Source of the DNA: Musa acuminata AAA Group
Lineage: Eukaryota; Streptophyta; Magnoliopsida; Zingiberales; Musaceae
Assembly (NCBI RefSeq): GCF_036884655.1
Contig: NC_088331.1
Span: 16,025,501 to 16,089,500 of the forward strand
Reading direction: 5' to 3'
DNA length: 64,000 bases
The notes beneath the pieces are model-generated. The model did no database searches. It was not told where the DNA came from and was given only the letters and a program-made list of their open reading frames with translations. This document shows positions 1 through 11,700 of this stretch, one piece after another. A program made the translations under genes and the position numbers. Numbering within the stretch: the first letter of the stretch is position 1; every line of letters starts with the position of its first letter.

Positions 1-609
1 GAGAACTGGCTTCTCTTTCTTAATAGTACTCTCTGCCTCCCTCAACATATTGAGGAGCTCTGGGAGAGTCACCTCAAGCTTGTTCATATTAAAGTTCATT
101 ATGAACTGTGAAAAGGAATCTGGTAGGGACTGAAGCACAATGTCCACACACAAGTTATCCTTTAGGACCATTCCTAGACCTGTGAGTTTCTCTATCCACT
201 CAATCATCTTTAGGACATGGTTCTGAACCGGTGTCCCCTCAGTCATCCTAGCGCGGAAAAGGCTCTTGGATATCTCATATCGTTGAGTCCTTCCCTGTTC
301 CTCAAACAATTTACGGACATGTAGGAGAATGGATCTGGCATCCATCTTTTCATGTTGTCTCTGTAACTCTGGAGTCATAGAGCCCAACATATAGCACTGA
401 GCAAGAGTGGAGTCATCAATGTACTTCACGTAGCGAGCGATCTCATCCTCGCTTGCCCCTTCTTCGGGCGTAGGCATCACTGTATCAAGGACGTACACGA
501 TTTTCTCCGCTGTGAGAACAATTCTCAATTTACGGAGCCAATCCGTATAATTTGGACCAGTGAGGCGGTTGACATCAAGTATGCCACGTAAGGGATTTGA
601 AAATGACAT
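1..609 (-). CDS. Copia gag, partial at window edge (Angela-like element L)
   Basis: Capsid/nucleocapsid polyprotein N-terminus of a Ty1/copia retrotransposon. It would assemble the cytoplasmic particle in which reverse transcription occurs. The start codon at 609-607 follows the long leader and matches the start at 58182 in the second copy of this family. About 203 codons are visible and I see no stop. The second copy carries a one-base deletion near 58440 and a TAG at 58715-58717 that this copy lacks. The zinc knuckle and pol would lie left of the window. The visible part reads as functional gag, but the completeness of the element cannot be judged. Confidence 0.85.
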   Translation of the reverse strand, partial: MSFSNPLRGILDVNRLTGPNYTDWLRKLRIVLTAEKIVYVLDTVMPTPEEGASEDEIARYVKYIDDSTLAQCYMLGSMTPELQRQHEKMDARSILLHVRKLFEEQGRTQRYEISKSLFRARMTEGTPVQNHVLKMIEWIEKLTGLGMVLKDNLCVDIVLQSLPDSFSQFIMNFNMNKLEVTLPELLNMLREAESTIKKEKPVL

Positions 610-794
610 TTTCTGAAAATAAAGATGTAGCAAAAAATGAATAACATGCAGATTTTGCAAGAAATAAACTATCAAGACATGGACTTCTATCTTAATATGC
701 TCCCACTATTTTACTAACGAGTCACGCGACACCCTCAGCACGTGAAATGGAAGTCTCCGGCAGACTTCTAGTGGGGATCAGGATCCAATCAGCG

Positions 795-1106
795 TCTTAG
801 TGTAACCTCGAGGGACTCGACCAATCACACTAAGCCTAAAAGGTAGACAACTCTTGCCGATCACAACTCCTTGTGATTCCCGTCCTGTTCGGCCTCCGAA
901 TCACCATGGCCTCGAGGGACTCGACCAACCATGATGCTCGGTTAAGTCAACACCTTCGTTACAAGATGAGTCTGATTTGATGATATACCCTCGAGGGACT
1001 CGACCAAGCATATCATGCCCTCAGGTCACCGGTGACATCTCTATGTCGTAAGCAAGATAGCGAATCGCGATATAGGTGAGTCTCGAGGGACTCGACCAAC
1101 TCAACC
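795..1106 (-). repeat. Four-hairpin array, left copy
   Basis: The core TTGGTCGAGTCCCTCGAG (minus strand) occurs at 824-807, 928-911, 1007-990 and 1099-1082. The core folds on itself (TCGAG/CTCGA). Each copy has different flanking arms that pair with each other: CTTAGTGT/ACACTAAG, CATCATGG/CCATGGTG (one G-U), GATATGC/GTATATC (one G-U) and AGGTTGAGT/ACTCACCT (one bulged T). The matching array in element R is at 57685-57995. Confidence 0.85.
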
Positions 1107-1809
1107 TACACCGGGATTCGGTTCCTACTCATAACGATGGAAGGCCACGTGGGTCAATCTAATTGCCTCACGTTTACCGACTTAATTTTATCGAGAGATG
1201 TTTCTATGATTTGGTCTCCTAATATGACATGTCACACATATACATATTTAATATATATCTACATCGCATGCAAATATATATACATATCTAGTATGTGTAT
1301 AAGCAATCACACCAGATGATCATGGACCACAACCTAATATGATTAGGCCCGAGCCAGTAGGCCTAATCACTCACATCAAGATCTATGTGTGCAACGGTGC
1401 ATCTCCATGCCTTGTGATCGTCCATCTCGTCCTCGTCGATTCCGTCGACATCTTGATGCATCTCCATGCATCACGATCGTCCGTCTCGTGGGTCCCGCTA
1501 TGGCATCCACGCTCCCGCTACGCCTCCTCATGTGATTACAACTTAATCATAGGCACGCAGGCCCGACAATAAACGAGAAATATAATCATCCGTCCACTCA
1601 TCATACATCACATGTATAAATAATCATCATCATGTAGGACTACTAGATAATAATAAAAATAATAATCAACTAAACCTTTTAATTAATTAATATTTTCTGA
1701 AATCAGGGATATATAGGGAATTTCTCAATTCCTAAGGGTATTTTCGTAATTTGGACAAAAGACAGAAACTGGAATTTCTCAAATTCCGAGGGGGCAAAAC
1801 TGTCTTTTT

Positions 1810-2340
1810 GCCCAGAAAACCCTAATGCCCTTCTCCCCCTTGCTGCTGCGCCGCCGCCGCCGCCACCCTGCTGGCGGCGGCCTGTGCGGCGAGGGCGAGG
1901 GCACTGCCCTCGCCTGCAGGTGGCACGCCCGCTGGGGTCGCTGCCGCTGCAGGTGGGCGCCCCCGCGGGCGCCGCCGCCTCCGCGGGCGGTTCTGCCCGC
2001 GAGTCAGCGCCCGCAGGTGGTGCTGTCTCGCTGGCGGCCGCCCCTGCGGGGTTTTTGCCCGTGGGAGCAGCGGCCACAGGCGCCGCTGCCCTGCGGTGCC
2101 TTAGCCCGCGCTGCTGCCCCGCGGCGCCTCTGCCCGCGGGCTCAGTGGCCGCAGGCGCTTCTACCGAGCGGGCTGCCAGCCCCGCCGGCCGCAAGCCTGC
2201 TGCAAGCAGACCGCCGGCCGGCTGCTGCAGGCACAGCGCTTGCGCATGCGCCGGCGCTGTGCTGCCTGGCTGCGGCTGCGGCTGGCTGCAGGCATGCAGA
2301 TCGAGGGCAGCAACTGTTGCTGCCCTTCCTTGCTTTTGCG
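1810..2340. other. GC-rich leader segment
   Basis: Strongly GC-biased sequence rich in GCCGC, CTGCAGG and GCGGGC words, within the leader of element L. It corresponds to 56490-56930 in element R. No domain is recognisable in any frame. Overlapping frames on both strands give only Ala/Pro/Arg-rich translations, as expected from composition. Confidence 0.6.
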
Positions 2341-2431
2341 TCAACGATTTTGACGTCAATATTCTTCCTAAACACAACACACGCAGTTCAAAAACCAATC
2401 ATTCGCACGAACAACCTGGCTCTGATACCAC

Positions 2432-3925
2432 TGTTGGGAAATCATAGGGGGCGACATCATATGCGCAGCGGAAGAACAAGAAAACAAAAATCCCCGATTC
2501 CCAAAAGGATGTTCATCGTCGTGCGAAGATTGGTGCGCATAATCCGCAGAAAACACAAAACTGTGTATAGAGATTGTGTTACCTAGGGAGATCGTATATC
2601 CCTGTTTCCTTGCAGATCCTTAGGAGAGGGTGAAGGAGGTCAAGCGTCCTCCTCTCTAGCGGTGATCCACACAGCAGGGTTGCGACGACGCTCCTCAAAA
2701 CTCCAGGCCTACTCTGAGGGGAGAGGGAGAGGAGAATAGGAAGGGCAAGCAAAGACTCTTGCCTATGAGGCTGTGAATCCCTCCTATTTATAGAGATCCC
2801 GTGTCAAAACCCTAATGGGTCCTTTCCCTAGTGGGTATTGGATCTGCATCCAATAAGACAAGGGCTCCGTCGGATATCTCATATCCGAACCTCTACTCAT
2901 CGCAATGCCTACCATATGTGTGTGACCCTCTAGGCCCAATATCGAGCTGGCCGTGAGTCATACCTGTCAGAACTCCTTCTAACTCAGTGAATTATTATCT
3001 CTGTAATAATTCACTCGACTCATCGACTACGGAAGTACTAGGCCACTACGCCGTAGTCCCCAGACGATACAGGGGAATCCAATCCATTGGACCTGTCTGT
3101 CCTCAGTTACCATGTACCTATAGTCCCTCATCCATCTAATATCCCAGAGACCGTATATCGAGCATGGTGCTGTCAGACCCATACGGTTTCTACTCGAGTC
3201 TCGCTCTAATCGGATTCTCCCGGAGAACTCTTTCTCTCTCAACCCGAATGACCCTGGCCAGGGATTTGTCTGAGCAAGAACACATGGGATATTCCTCTCA
3301 TGATACCGAGAGTGGATGATCCTCTATCGACACTCAATAGCCCTCGTAAGGTCGACTACCACTCCCAATGACCAGCTGTACTAGATCTGGGAACAGCCAA
3401 ACCTATAAGTCTGGTATCAAAAAGTGGAGCACTCATACAGGACATCCTTGGTGTCTCAAGTCTAAGAACCAGATACACCACTAGGACTACGGAATCGTTG
3501 TCTGACAATAAGGCATCATCAACCATCCAGCATTCCGTAAGCGGATCAATCAGTGAACTCATTCTCCAATGAGCACCTGTACTGTATCCCTAGTGTCCCT
3601 ACACGAGCAGCTATGAGACCAGCTGCATCCATCATATGGACGGGTATACAGCACACCAGTCTATCCGGTTATCACGATGTCCCTCTCGAGTAACCTATGA
3701 CCGGGATTATTTAGGATATGTGTTTAAAGGTGAATCGATCTCATTATCGTGATCTCATCACGATCCGATTCCCATTGCACAAATCTAAGGACATCACAAT
3801 ATATATGCATTTATGCAATAGTTATAAAGTGATATACGCCAAAATATAATAAGCAAAAAGATTCTGTATCAAGTCACACGTGCCATCACTCACGTGATTG
3901 GCTTGCTGGGCACTTATGACTAGCA
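2432..3925 (-). repeat. LTR of element L (1,494 bp)
   Basis: Read on the minus strand it begins TGCTAGTCAT at 3925 and ends CCCAACA at 2432, directly followed by the primer binding site, so it is the 5' LTR. TATAAATA (minus strand) at 2792-2785 is the likely promoter TATA box. The sequence matches 54936-56384 and 62009-63436. Confidence 0.85.
2785..2792 (-). promoter_or_regulatory. TATA box of element L LTR
   Basis: TATAAATA on the minus strand, in the second half of the LTR. The same position is conserved in both LTRs of element R (56028-56035 and 63141-63148), so it should mark the U3/R boundary. Confidence 0.65.
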
Positions 3926-4799
3926 CCAGTCTCGCAGCCCTGGCGGTTGCACCTCCTGGCCTAGGCGGTTGCACCGCCTGGTGCAATCAGGGTCCGAATG
4001 GTTCGCTCCATTCGGCCCAATTTGAATCTTTTCAGGGGCCCAATTGCCCCAAGATTAAGCTAATGGGATCACCTCCCATTTTCAAGCTTAATCATCGTGC
4101 TAACTACGATTAACTCTAAGACAACTTCTGCAGCTATGCTCCGATGCGTCAATCGCTTCTTCCGGCGAGTTTCCGGCGAACTTCCGTCGATCATCCGATA
4201 AACCCTCGGTGATCCTTCTGCGGACATCCGGCATACTCCTGGACTTTGCGACGATCCACTTGGCGAGTTCCGACGAGCTTCGCTTGGCAAGCTTCTAGAC
4301 TTCTCGGATCTGTTCTCGCTGAACCTCCGACGACCGTCCGAACTTCCGTCGAACTCTCGAACTCCCAACGTGATCATGATCTTGACTCCGGCGCAACACC
4401 TGCTGCTTGTCTTACTCTCATCGTAGTTAATCCTGCACAACAAATCAAAACTTCGATCGAGACAATTAATCCTAAGCAATTAACCAAGTTGTCCGACATG
4501 TCATTGGTCCCTCGACGCTTCGTCCGATTCTTCGGCGCATCGTCCTCTTCTGCAGCCTATTGCCCAATCGGCCAGTTGACTCCGCAACTCCGATATCCTT
4601 GGCACAATACCCGCTCTTCTTGGCCCGATGCCCGAGTCCACGGCCCGACGTCCAATCTTCTGACATGTTCCTTCGGCACAACATGATTTTCCTGCTTTAA
4701 TTGTCTCATCCTGATCGAAGCATCCTACGTCACTCAAAACGCAGATTAAATCATAAACATATATCAAGTAGTTTCATCATCAAAATACGAGATTCAACA
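3926..4799 (-). repeat. Truncated Sirevirus-like LTR (5' portion)
   Basis: Reverse complement of the first ~870 bp of the LTR family seen at 34675-36996. Its TGTTGAATC start is at 4799 and it runs leftward to 3926, where element L begins. It includes the GGTTGCACCGCC motif region (3940-3990) and the block ending 'cattttcaagcttaatc'. The 3' half is missing because of the L insertion. The LTR itself sits within copia pol sequence starting at 4800. Confidence 0.8.
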
Positions 4800-5566
4800 G
4801 TTTGTTCCCCACTTGCAGGTCATTTCAAGCTTAGTTCAAAACAATATCATATAAATGAGAAAGAAAAAGAAGAAATGTCCAGAGTGCCTTACTCATCTGC
4901 AGTAGGTAGTTTGATATATGCTATAGTTTGTACTAGACCAGATATAGCTTATATAGTTGGAGTTGTCAACCGATTTCTCTCTAATCCTTAAAAGGAACAT
5001 TAGGAAAAAGTAAAATGTATTAAGATATCTAAGAGGTACTTCCAGGTTGTGTTTATATTTTGTCAATGATGAACCTGTGTTAGAAGGCTACACAGATACA
5101 GACATGGCAGGTGATATTGATTCCAAGAAGTCCACTTCGGGGTTATTGATGACATTTACAGGGGGAGCAGTCTCTTAGCAATCAAAGTTACAAAATTGTG
5201 TTGTTCTATCAACCACAAAAGCAGAATACATAGTAGTTACTGAAGCTTGCAAGGAAGCTTTATGGATGAAAAAGTTTCTACATAAATTAAGCTTGAAACA
5301 GGAATGATATATTGTTTACTGTGATAGTCAAAGCGTCATTCACCTCTTCAAGAATTCAACATACCATTCTGGATCCAAGCATATTGATGTGAGATATCAC
5401 TGGATACGTAATGTGCTTGAGATGAAAAAATTACAGTTGAAAAAAGTGCATACCAATGAGAATGGTTCAGATATGTTGACAAAGTCTTTACCTAAGGAGA
5501 AGCTTAATGCATGTAGGCAAAGAGCGGGTTTGGTATAGCCCACCATATGAGCTGGAGGGGGAGAAT
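4800..5566 (+). pseudogene. Copia pol 3' fragment (RNase H)
   Basis: Decayed C-terminus of a copia polyprotein. It covers the end of reverse transcriptase and RNase H, which removes the RNA template during minus-strand synthesis. Translated pieces match the RNase H region of the element at 20429-25588: the TRPDIAY motif near 4930-4950, a degraded tripeptide at the 'TDADMAGDIDSRKST' block near 5090-5130, and the KHIDVRYH block near 5375-5400. Several stops interrupt it (for example TAA at 4989 and TAG at 5176). It ends in a polypurine tract (5553-5565) followed by an LTR. The 5' part is missing and replaced by the LTR at 3926-4799. Confidence 0.8.
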
Positions 5567-6208
5567 TGTTGGATCTAGCCCATATGTGAGCTTGGACAAT
5601 TTGGACTATAAGCCCAAATCAATAATTAAAAGAGAAAGATGTGAGATAGAGCAGTAATATGAGAGATCAACGACGGAGTGCAGTGAGAGAGAAAAATTAG
5701 AATCCTAAGTTTTCTATTTAACGATCAGTGGCCAAACGTTATCAGTTTTAGCCTAAATTTTATATGAAGAATCCTTGCAGTAAGCTCTATAATCCTAACA
5801 ATGTTGATCTATGATTTATCTTATCTAAAGTACTTTCATGCTATATTTACTTTGTGAGACCTAGAATTCTCTTTTGATGAGATCGATAATGATATACTAT
5901 TCTTGAGCCAAGATCTATGTTCTTGATGTTATTGTGATCCTCTGGTTATTCTAGAGAAGATTTACTGTAAACCTATTATCATTACTATTGATAGTGAAAG
6001 TTTAAGATAGACTACGGTCTCGTGGTTTTTCCCATATTGAGTTTTTCACGTTAAAAGATTTGGTCTCACTATATGATTGATTTATTGCTCTATTATTTAT
6101 GTTATTCTGGTTGATATTAGCATTTTTTATATCAAGTTAATATTTTGATTAGGAACCCATTTTGATTAAAAAAAAAATTATTCTACTTTAATAGGCATTT
6201 TTCCAACA
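5567..6208 (+). repeat. LTR (3') of the 4800-6208 copia fragment, 642 bp
   Basis: Begins TGTTGGATCTAGCCC right after the polypurine tract and ends TTTTTCCAACA. It is homologous to the LTRs at 20429-21006 and 24983-25588, so it belongs to the same copia family. Confidence 0.8.
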
Positions 6209-6611
6209 GATAAAAAGCCCCGATAAAAAGCCTCGCGTTCGTGGTAATTAAAAAATACCCTAACACCGACCATGCCAAACGTCAATCAGATTTACTATCA
6301 CTTAAAATTTTCACAATAAAATTTTCTTATATAATTAAAAAATCTTATTTACTATCACTTATGGTACCCTAACACCGACCATGCCAAACGTCAATCAGAT
6401 GCCTCGCGTTCGTGGTAACATGTATTATCAATAAGGCTGACAACTCGCTTGTCACATCCCTTGGGACTGAAACGATGTCTAAAACATACCTCATCTTTAA
6501 ATGTGATGGATCTACTACCACCATGAATCTAACCCGTAATACCTTTTATGAGATTATGTTAGCTTTAACACCTTCAACGATGAATGATTCTTTTACACTT
6601 ATGGATCTAAG
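6209..6611. repeat. Rearranged direct duplication
   Basis: Three words recur in changed order. B (GCCTCGCGTTCGTGGTAA) is at 6230-6247 and 6401-6418. A (36 bp, TACCCTAAC...CAATCAGAT) is at 6256-6291 and 6365-6400. C (TTTACTATCACTTA) is at 6291-6304 and 6348-6361. The order is B-A-C-spacer-C-A-B, all in direct orientation. No gene is recognised; a 67-codon frame at 6412-6615 has no recognisable domain. Confidence 0.75.
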
Positions 6612-6835
6612 ATAATTATATATTATTTTTTATAGTTTATTATGATTAATATTTTTATTTTAATTTTTATATCATAAAAAATAGTCTTGAGATCTCTAAA
6701 AGGTAAAATATTTAATACTAATTTTTCATACATATTTAATTTTGCCAACGAAAAAAATCATACGTGTTATTACGTATAAAAAACACAAATAAAAAAGAAT
6801 AAAAATATAATTTTATTATTTTTAAAATTATTAAA
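6612..6835 (+). repeat. Left long inverted repeat of Pack-MULE-like unit
   Basis: AT-rich sequence whose reverse complement is clearly related to 13235-13435. Shared blocks, read in the same sense, include TATGATTAATATTTT, AAAAAATAGT.TTGAGATC.CTA, GGTAAAATATTTAAT, AATC.TA.GTGTTAT and AATAAAAATATAATTTTATT. Identity is imperfect with small gaps, so the repeats are old. A 9-bp target duplication, expected for Mutator-like elements, was not found by eye. Confidence 0.7.
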
Positions 6836-7065
6836 TTTATATCAACTTCTCGTATATTTATTTCTATTCTCTCTTTTCGATCTACTTCCTCGCCGCTCAT
6901 CCACCGCACCCATTCTGACTTACATTACTAAGATCGTCATTGCACGCTCGTACACTGTTCACTGTCGCCTCTCCTGTACTGCCCACCGCCGCTTGTCTTG
7001 CACCGGACCCAGCTCGCCCTAATTAGTGTTATTGAAATTGCATTGCGTCATGTAGTTAGTTCCCT

Positions 7066-8365
7066 TTGATCGTACGTCTGGAGAGGCAAAAGAAAACCCA
7101 CAAGGAAACCTGGGAACTGATCGAGTTCTTAGCCTATGATCCAAAGCACTTGGAGTTCTTTTTCATGGGAAGACGGAAAGGCGTCGAGAAAAGTTCTCTT
7201 GGACGTGACATCAGCAGTTCTCGACCAGGACACCCCCTCCTCCGACCACAGACGCTGGTGAAGGCCAAGAAGTAAATGGAGGGAACCGAGATAAAGCCTT
7301 TGATTGGTTTGCGGTAAATTTATTTATGTTTGTGTCGCACAAGGATGCCAATCACGAAGCAGCAGCAGCAAAAGAGCTCCAGAAGAGCATGAAGGAGGCG
7401 ATGGAGGAACTGTCCGGTGAATCCACAATTAGAAGATGGGACGAGGCCTCCCTGATCTTGGCTGCACAAATGGGTCTTCCTAAGTTCGTCAGGACGATCT
7501 TGCTAGTATGTCGGCTGGCAGCAGCAGCAGCATACCTGGACACCAAGGGGAGAAGCGTTCTCCAGGTGGCAATAGAGAACGGAAACTTAGAGATCGTGGA
7601 AACTATACGTGAGATGACGCAGGGGAACTGCCCCATCCTACCATCCTGGTTACTATCCACAGGAAGAACACAAGAGTACCATCCTGCATTTTGCGTCCAC
7701 CAAAGGCCCTGGTGGTGACCAAGCTGCAGTACAGATGCAAGATGACCTGATATGGTTTGAGGTCGAGTTGCTAGCTAATAGCTACATTAATATTCCTTTT
7801 TGGTACAACAAATTAATTAGCACTCGCATGATCAGTATGCAGATGGTGAGAGACATGGTTCCTCGAGAATGTGTACTACCGAAATGATGCAGAGAAGACG
7901 GCACAAGTGATGTTTAGTGAGAGTCACAAAGAGATGGTGAAGGCGAGAAGGAACAACTGGTGTGGATGGGCCAGACATGCTCAGGGCTTCTGGCCGCCGT
8001 CGTGTTCGCGTCGAGCTTCTCCATCCTCGGCGAGAAGGATCCAGCAACCGGAAACCCTGTCTATTTCGACAGGCTACCTTTTCGGATCTTCTCGCACGCG
8101 TTCGTGATTGGGTTGTCAAGCGCCGCTACGTCTCTCGTTCTGTTTCTATCCCTCCTCGTCGCGCCTTACCAATCAAGTACTTCGTCGCCTGCTTGTCATT
8201 TGGGATCGCGCTGCTGGCTTTTCTGGTGGCATTCACATGCAACATCTACTTGCAAACCTATGGCGGACAGAGATCAGAGACGAAGGACTTTGATTATACT
8301 CCTACTGGAGCTCATCGTCTTCCCTATCGTGTGCTGCCTCTTTCTCTTTTGTCGTGGCTCCTATT
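7066..8365 (+). pseudogene. Ankyrin-repeat / PGG-domain membrane protein pseudogene (ACD6/ITN1-type)
   Basis: The family is plasma-membrane proteins with N-terminal ankyrin repeats and a C-terminal four-helix PGG domain, linked to stress and defence. Visible parts in order: an N-terminal piece (7066-7275); ankyrin repeats (7440-7620, containing LDTKGRSVLQVAIENGNLEIVE and, in another frame near 7675-7750, ILHFASTKGPGGDQAAVQMQ); a probable intron from a GT near 7760 to TATGCAG at about 7841-7847; and the PGG linker FSESHKEMVK (near 7915-7940). Next come hydrophobic PGG segments (LLAAVVFASSFSIL near 7985-8030; IKYFVACLSFGIALLAFLVAF near 8170-8235). Consecutive parts need at least three frame changes, so it is not functional. 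The last codons continue at 13185 after the copia insertion. Confidence 0.75.
8361..8365. repeat. Target site duplication CTATT (left)
   Basis: CTATT immediately left of the LTR at 8366 is repeated at 13180-13184 immediately right of the other LTR. Confidence 0.9.
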
Positions 8366-8724
8366 TGTTGATGTTGATAGGAAGAGAGGATAGAAATATC
8401 AAACAGAGGAAGAGTATGACAAACTTTAATCTTCTATATTTCTCTCAAGAAACACACTTTTACAATTTCAGAAACTCTATTGACTCATGACCCAACATAT
8501 GGGGTTTATATAGTTCCCAAAGATACATTATATTAATTGTATTCAAGATGAATCATTCTCTTTCAAGAAACCCTTTCAAGAACCAATAACCAATTTGACT
8601 TGTCCTTCCATAGACTTTTAATCCATTTTTTCTTCTTGATGTATTGAATCTCCCTCTTGATGCAATGAACCTCTTTTGATGAAATGAATCTCTTTATGAT
8701 ACTTGAACAAGTTTAATTCCAACA
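8366..8724 (-). repeat. 3' LTR of the intact copia element
   Basis: 359 bp, TG...CA ends, matching 12821-13179. The gag-pol stop codon (8694-8696) lies within it. Confidence 0.95.
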
Positions 8725-11700
8725 TTCTCCCCCCTTAAACTTGTTCCATCTATCATGCCAAGTTTCTTTCGAAGTTGTTGAAATATTTCAAATTTAAGAG
8801 GTTTTGTGAATATATCAGCCACTTGTTCACTTGTCTTGACATGATGTATCTCCACTTCTTTATTTTTGATATGATCTCTTATGAAATGAAATCTTGTATC
8901 GATATGCTTCGATCTTTCATGATAGACTGGATTCTTGGCTAAGGCAATAGCTGATTTGTTATCAACATAAATCTTGGTTGACTTCTCTTGTGGCATATGA
9001 AGTTCTTGGAGTAATCTTCTTAGCCATATCGCATGACAAACACTAGAAGAAACTGCTATATATTCTGCTTCACAACTTGATAGAGCAACGATTCGTTGCT
9101 TTTTTGAAGACCAAGTGAATGTAGCTTCACCAAAATAAAATACAAATCCAGTTGTACTTTTCCGATCATCGTAGCTTCCGGCCCAATCACTGTCACTATA
9201 TCCAATGAGCTCCAACTTTTTAGATGATGAATAGAACATTCCATACTCAATTGTTCCTTTGATATATCGCAAAATTCTTTTAGCGACATTTAAATGAGAT
9301 GTCTTTGGAACTTCCATAAATCTACTTATTAAACCAACTCCAAATAGTATATCAGGTCGAGTGCATGTCAAATACCTTAAACATCCAACTAGACTTTTAT
9401 AATAAGTTGGATTAATGTATTTACCTTCACCTTCCTTGGTCAACTTGGTGCCATATTCAACAGGTGTATCTGTAGGATGACAATCTTCCATAGAAAACTT
9501 CTTTAAAACCTCCTTTGCATAATTTTCTTGTGAGATAAAAATTCCTCCATTATCTTGGATAACTTCGATACCAAGGAAATAAGTCATTAAGCCCAAGTCG
9601 GTCATCTCAAACTCCTTTTTCATAGAGTGCTTAAAATCTTTAATCATGGAACTACTATTGCCTGTAAATATTAAATCATCTACGTACAGGCATACAAACA
9701 AGATATCTCCATTAGAGTTAGATTTTGTATAGAGAGCATGTTCATGTGGACATTTAGAAAAACCATTTTGAATAAAATAAGTATCTATTCGAGAATTCCA
9801 TGCTCGTGGGGCTTGTTTAAGCCCATAAAGAGCTCTCTTTAACTTGTATACTTTGTCTTCTTGTTCTTGAATAATAAAACCAGGGGGTTGTTGAATATAT
9901 ACCTCTTCTTCAAGAACTCCATTAAGAAATGCTGATTTGACATCCATTTGTAAAATCTTCCATTTCATTTGAGCTGCTAGAGAGATAAGTAATCTTACTG
10001 TCTCCAATCGAGCAACTGGCGCAAATACTTCTTCATAATCAATTCCATATTGTTGTTTATATCCCTTTGCAACCAATCTGGCCTTGTATTTCTCCACCTC
10101 TCCTTTTGCATTTCTTTTTGTTTTGAAGATCCACCTAACACCGATAGCTTGGTGGTCTTTTGGAAGTGTAGTAAACTCCCATGTATTATTTTTGTTAATT
10201 GCATGAATCTCTTCATTCATAGCTTGTCGCCATTTTTCATCACTATAAGCTTCTTCGAAGGTTAATGGATCATATCCTGCAAAAAGACAAAATAAAGAAA
10301 GTTCATCATTGTTAGTATCAATCCTTCGAGTCACATCATATAGGTCCTGAATTGGTCTTGTCCTTCTTATAATTGGACTTCTTGAATCATGTGACCTAGC
10401 TGATCTAGGTGATGATTCTGGCAAAGCAACTTCGGTGCTTGCTTGTATTATATCATCTTCTTCTGAAACTACAGCTTTCTTATGCTGCTCATCACTTTTC
10501 CAATTCCAAATCTGTTGTTCATCAAACTCAACATCTCTTGACATCACAACTTTATTTGTGATAGGATTGTAGAGTTTGTAACCACTAGAATTCTCTGGAT
10601 AACCTAACAAAATACATTTCTGGCTTTTATCCTCCAATTTCGTTCTCTTTTCTTCTGGTATCTTGGCAAATGCAACACTTCCAAAAATCCTTAAGTGATC
10701 AACTCTTGGTTTTTGTAAGCTCCATGCTTCTTCTGGTGTAACATTACCAATTCGCTTTGTCGGAAACCTATTAAGCAAATAAACTGCACAAGCAACAGCA
10801 TCACCCCAAAATTCTTTCGGAATTTTTCTTTCCTTTAACATGCATCGGACCATATTAAGGATAGTCCTATTTTTTCTTTCCGAGACACCATTTTGTTGAG
10901 GTGTGTATGGCATGGTGAATTGATGTAGAATTCCATTATTTCTACAAAAACTTTCAAATTCATTTGATATATATTCACCACCTCTATCTGTTCTTAAACA
11001 TTTAATCTTACAACAACTTTGTCTTTCAACCAAATCCTTAAATTCTTTGAATTTGCTTAAAACTTCTTTCTTTTCTTTTAACATGTAAACCCAAGTTTTG
11101 CCACTATGATCATCAGTAAATGTAAGAAAATACCTGCTTCCTCCAAGTGTTACTGGATTGATAGGCCCACAAACATCCGAGTGCACCAGATCGAGTTGAT
11201 GCCATGCTCTTTTTGTTCTTCTCACTTTGAAAGGCTTTCTTTCTTGTTTACCCATGACACATACTTCACATAGTTTTGCTGGGCGATCAATTTTTGGCAT
11301 TCCTGTCACCATATTATACTTTTCTAGAAGTTTCAAAGCCTCAAAATTTAAATGAGCATATCTAAGATGCCAAAGTGTAGAAATATCCTCAATATCAGCT
11401 TTAAAACAATTTGATTGATAAAAAATACTCAAATGCAGAGGAAACATTCTATTCCTTGCCATTTTCACATGTGATATCAATGTTTTATTCTTGTCACGAA
11501 TTGAGAGAGTCATATCTTTCATCTCAATATCATAACCTTTTTCAAGTAATTGTCCCAAGCTTAGAATATTATTTTTCATATCAGGAACATAATAAACATC
11601 TGAAATGCATAATTCCTTGCCATTATTAAGTTCAAGGAGAATTTTACCTTTGCCTCTTACTGGTCTTTGAGACAAATCACCAAATGTAATATTCCCGGAA

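Larger units (their letters stand above)
610..2431 (-). promoter_or_regulatory. Long untranslated leader of element L with primer binding site
   Basis: The leader lies between the LTR and the gag start. The primer binding site adjoins the LTR at about 2414-2431. It reads TGGTATCAGAGCC on the minus strand and is complementary to the 3' end of plant initiator-methionine tRNA. Next comes a very GC-rich segment (about 1810-2340), then AT-rich sequence. Nearest gag lies a cluster of four hairpins (788-1110). Long GC-rich frames here on both strands are compositional and have no recognisable domain. Confidence 0.75.
1..3925 (-). mobile_element. Angela-like Ty1/copia element L, left part outside window
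   Basis: The order on the minus strand is LTR (3925-2432), primer binding site, 1.8-kb untranslated leader, then gag. LTR and leader lengths and the gag type match element R at 54936-63436, which lies in opposite orientation about 51 kb away. A long LTR plus a long leader resembles the Angela/BARE lineage; that assignment is inference. The element sits inside a Sirevirus-like LTR, since 3926-4799 is the 5' part of such an LTR. The other half and the target duplication are not visible. Confidence 0.8.

Noticed and set aside
1703..2586. Long GC-rich open frames on both strands (up to 253 codons)
   Set aside because: They lie in the retrotransposon leader, have no domain, overlap on opposite strands and reflect base composition. 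The frames in the second copy (56188-56936) differ.
3027..3562. Short frames conserved between LTR copies (also 55261-55795, 62374-62908)
   Set aside because: Conservation follows from LTR identity; the region is U3 and no protein feature is seen.
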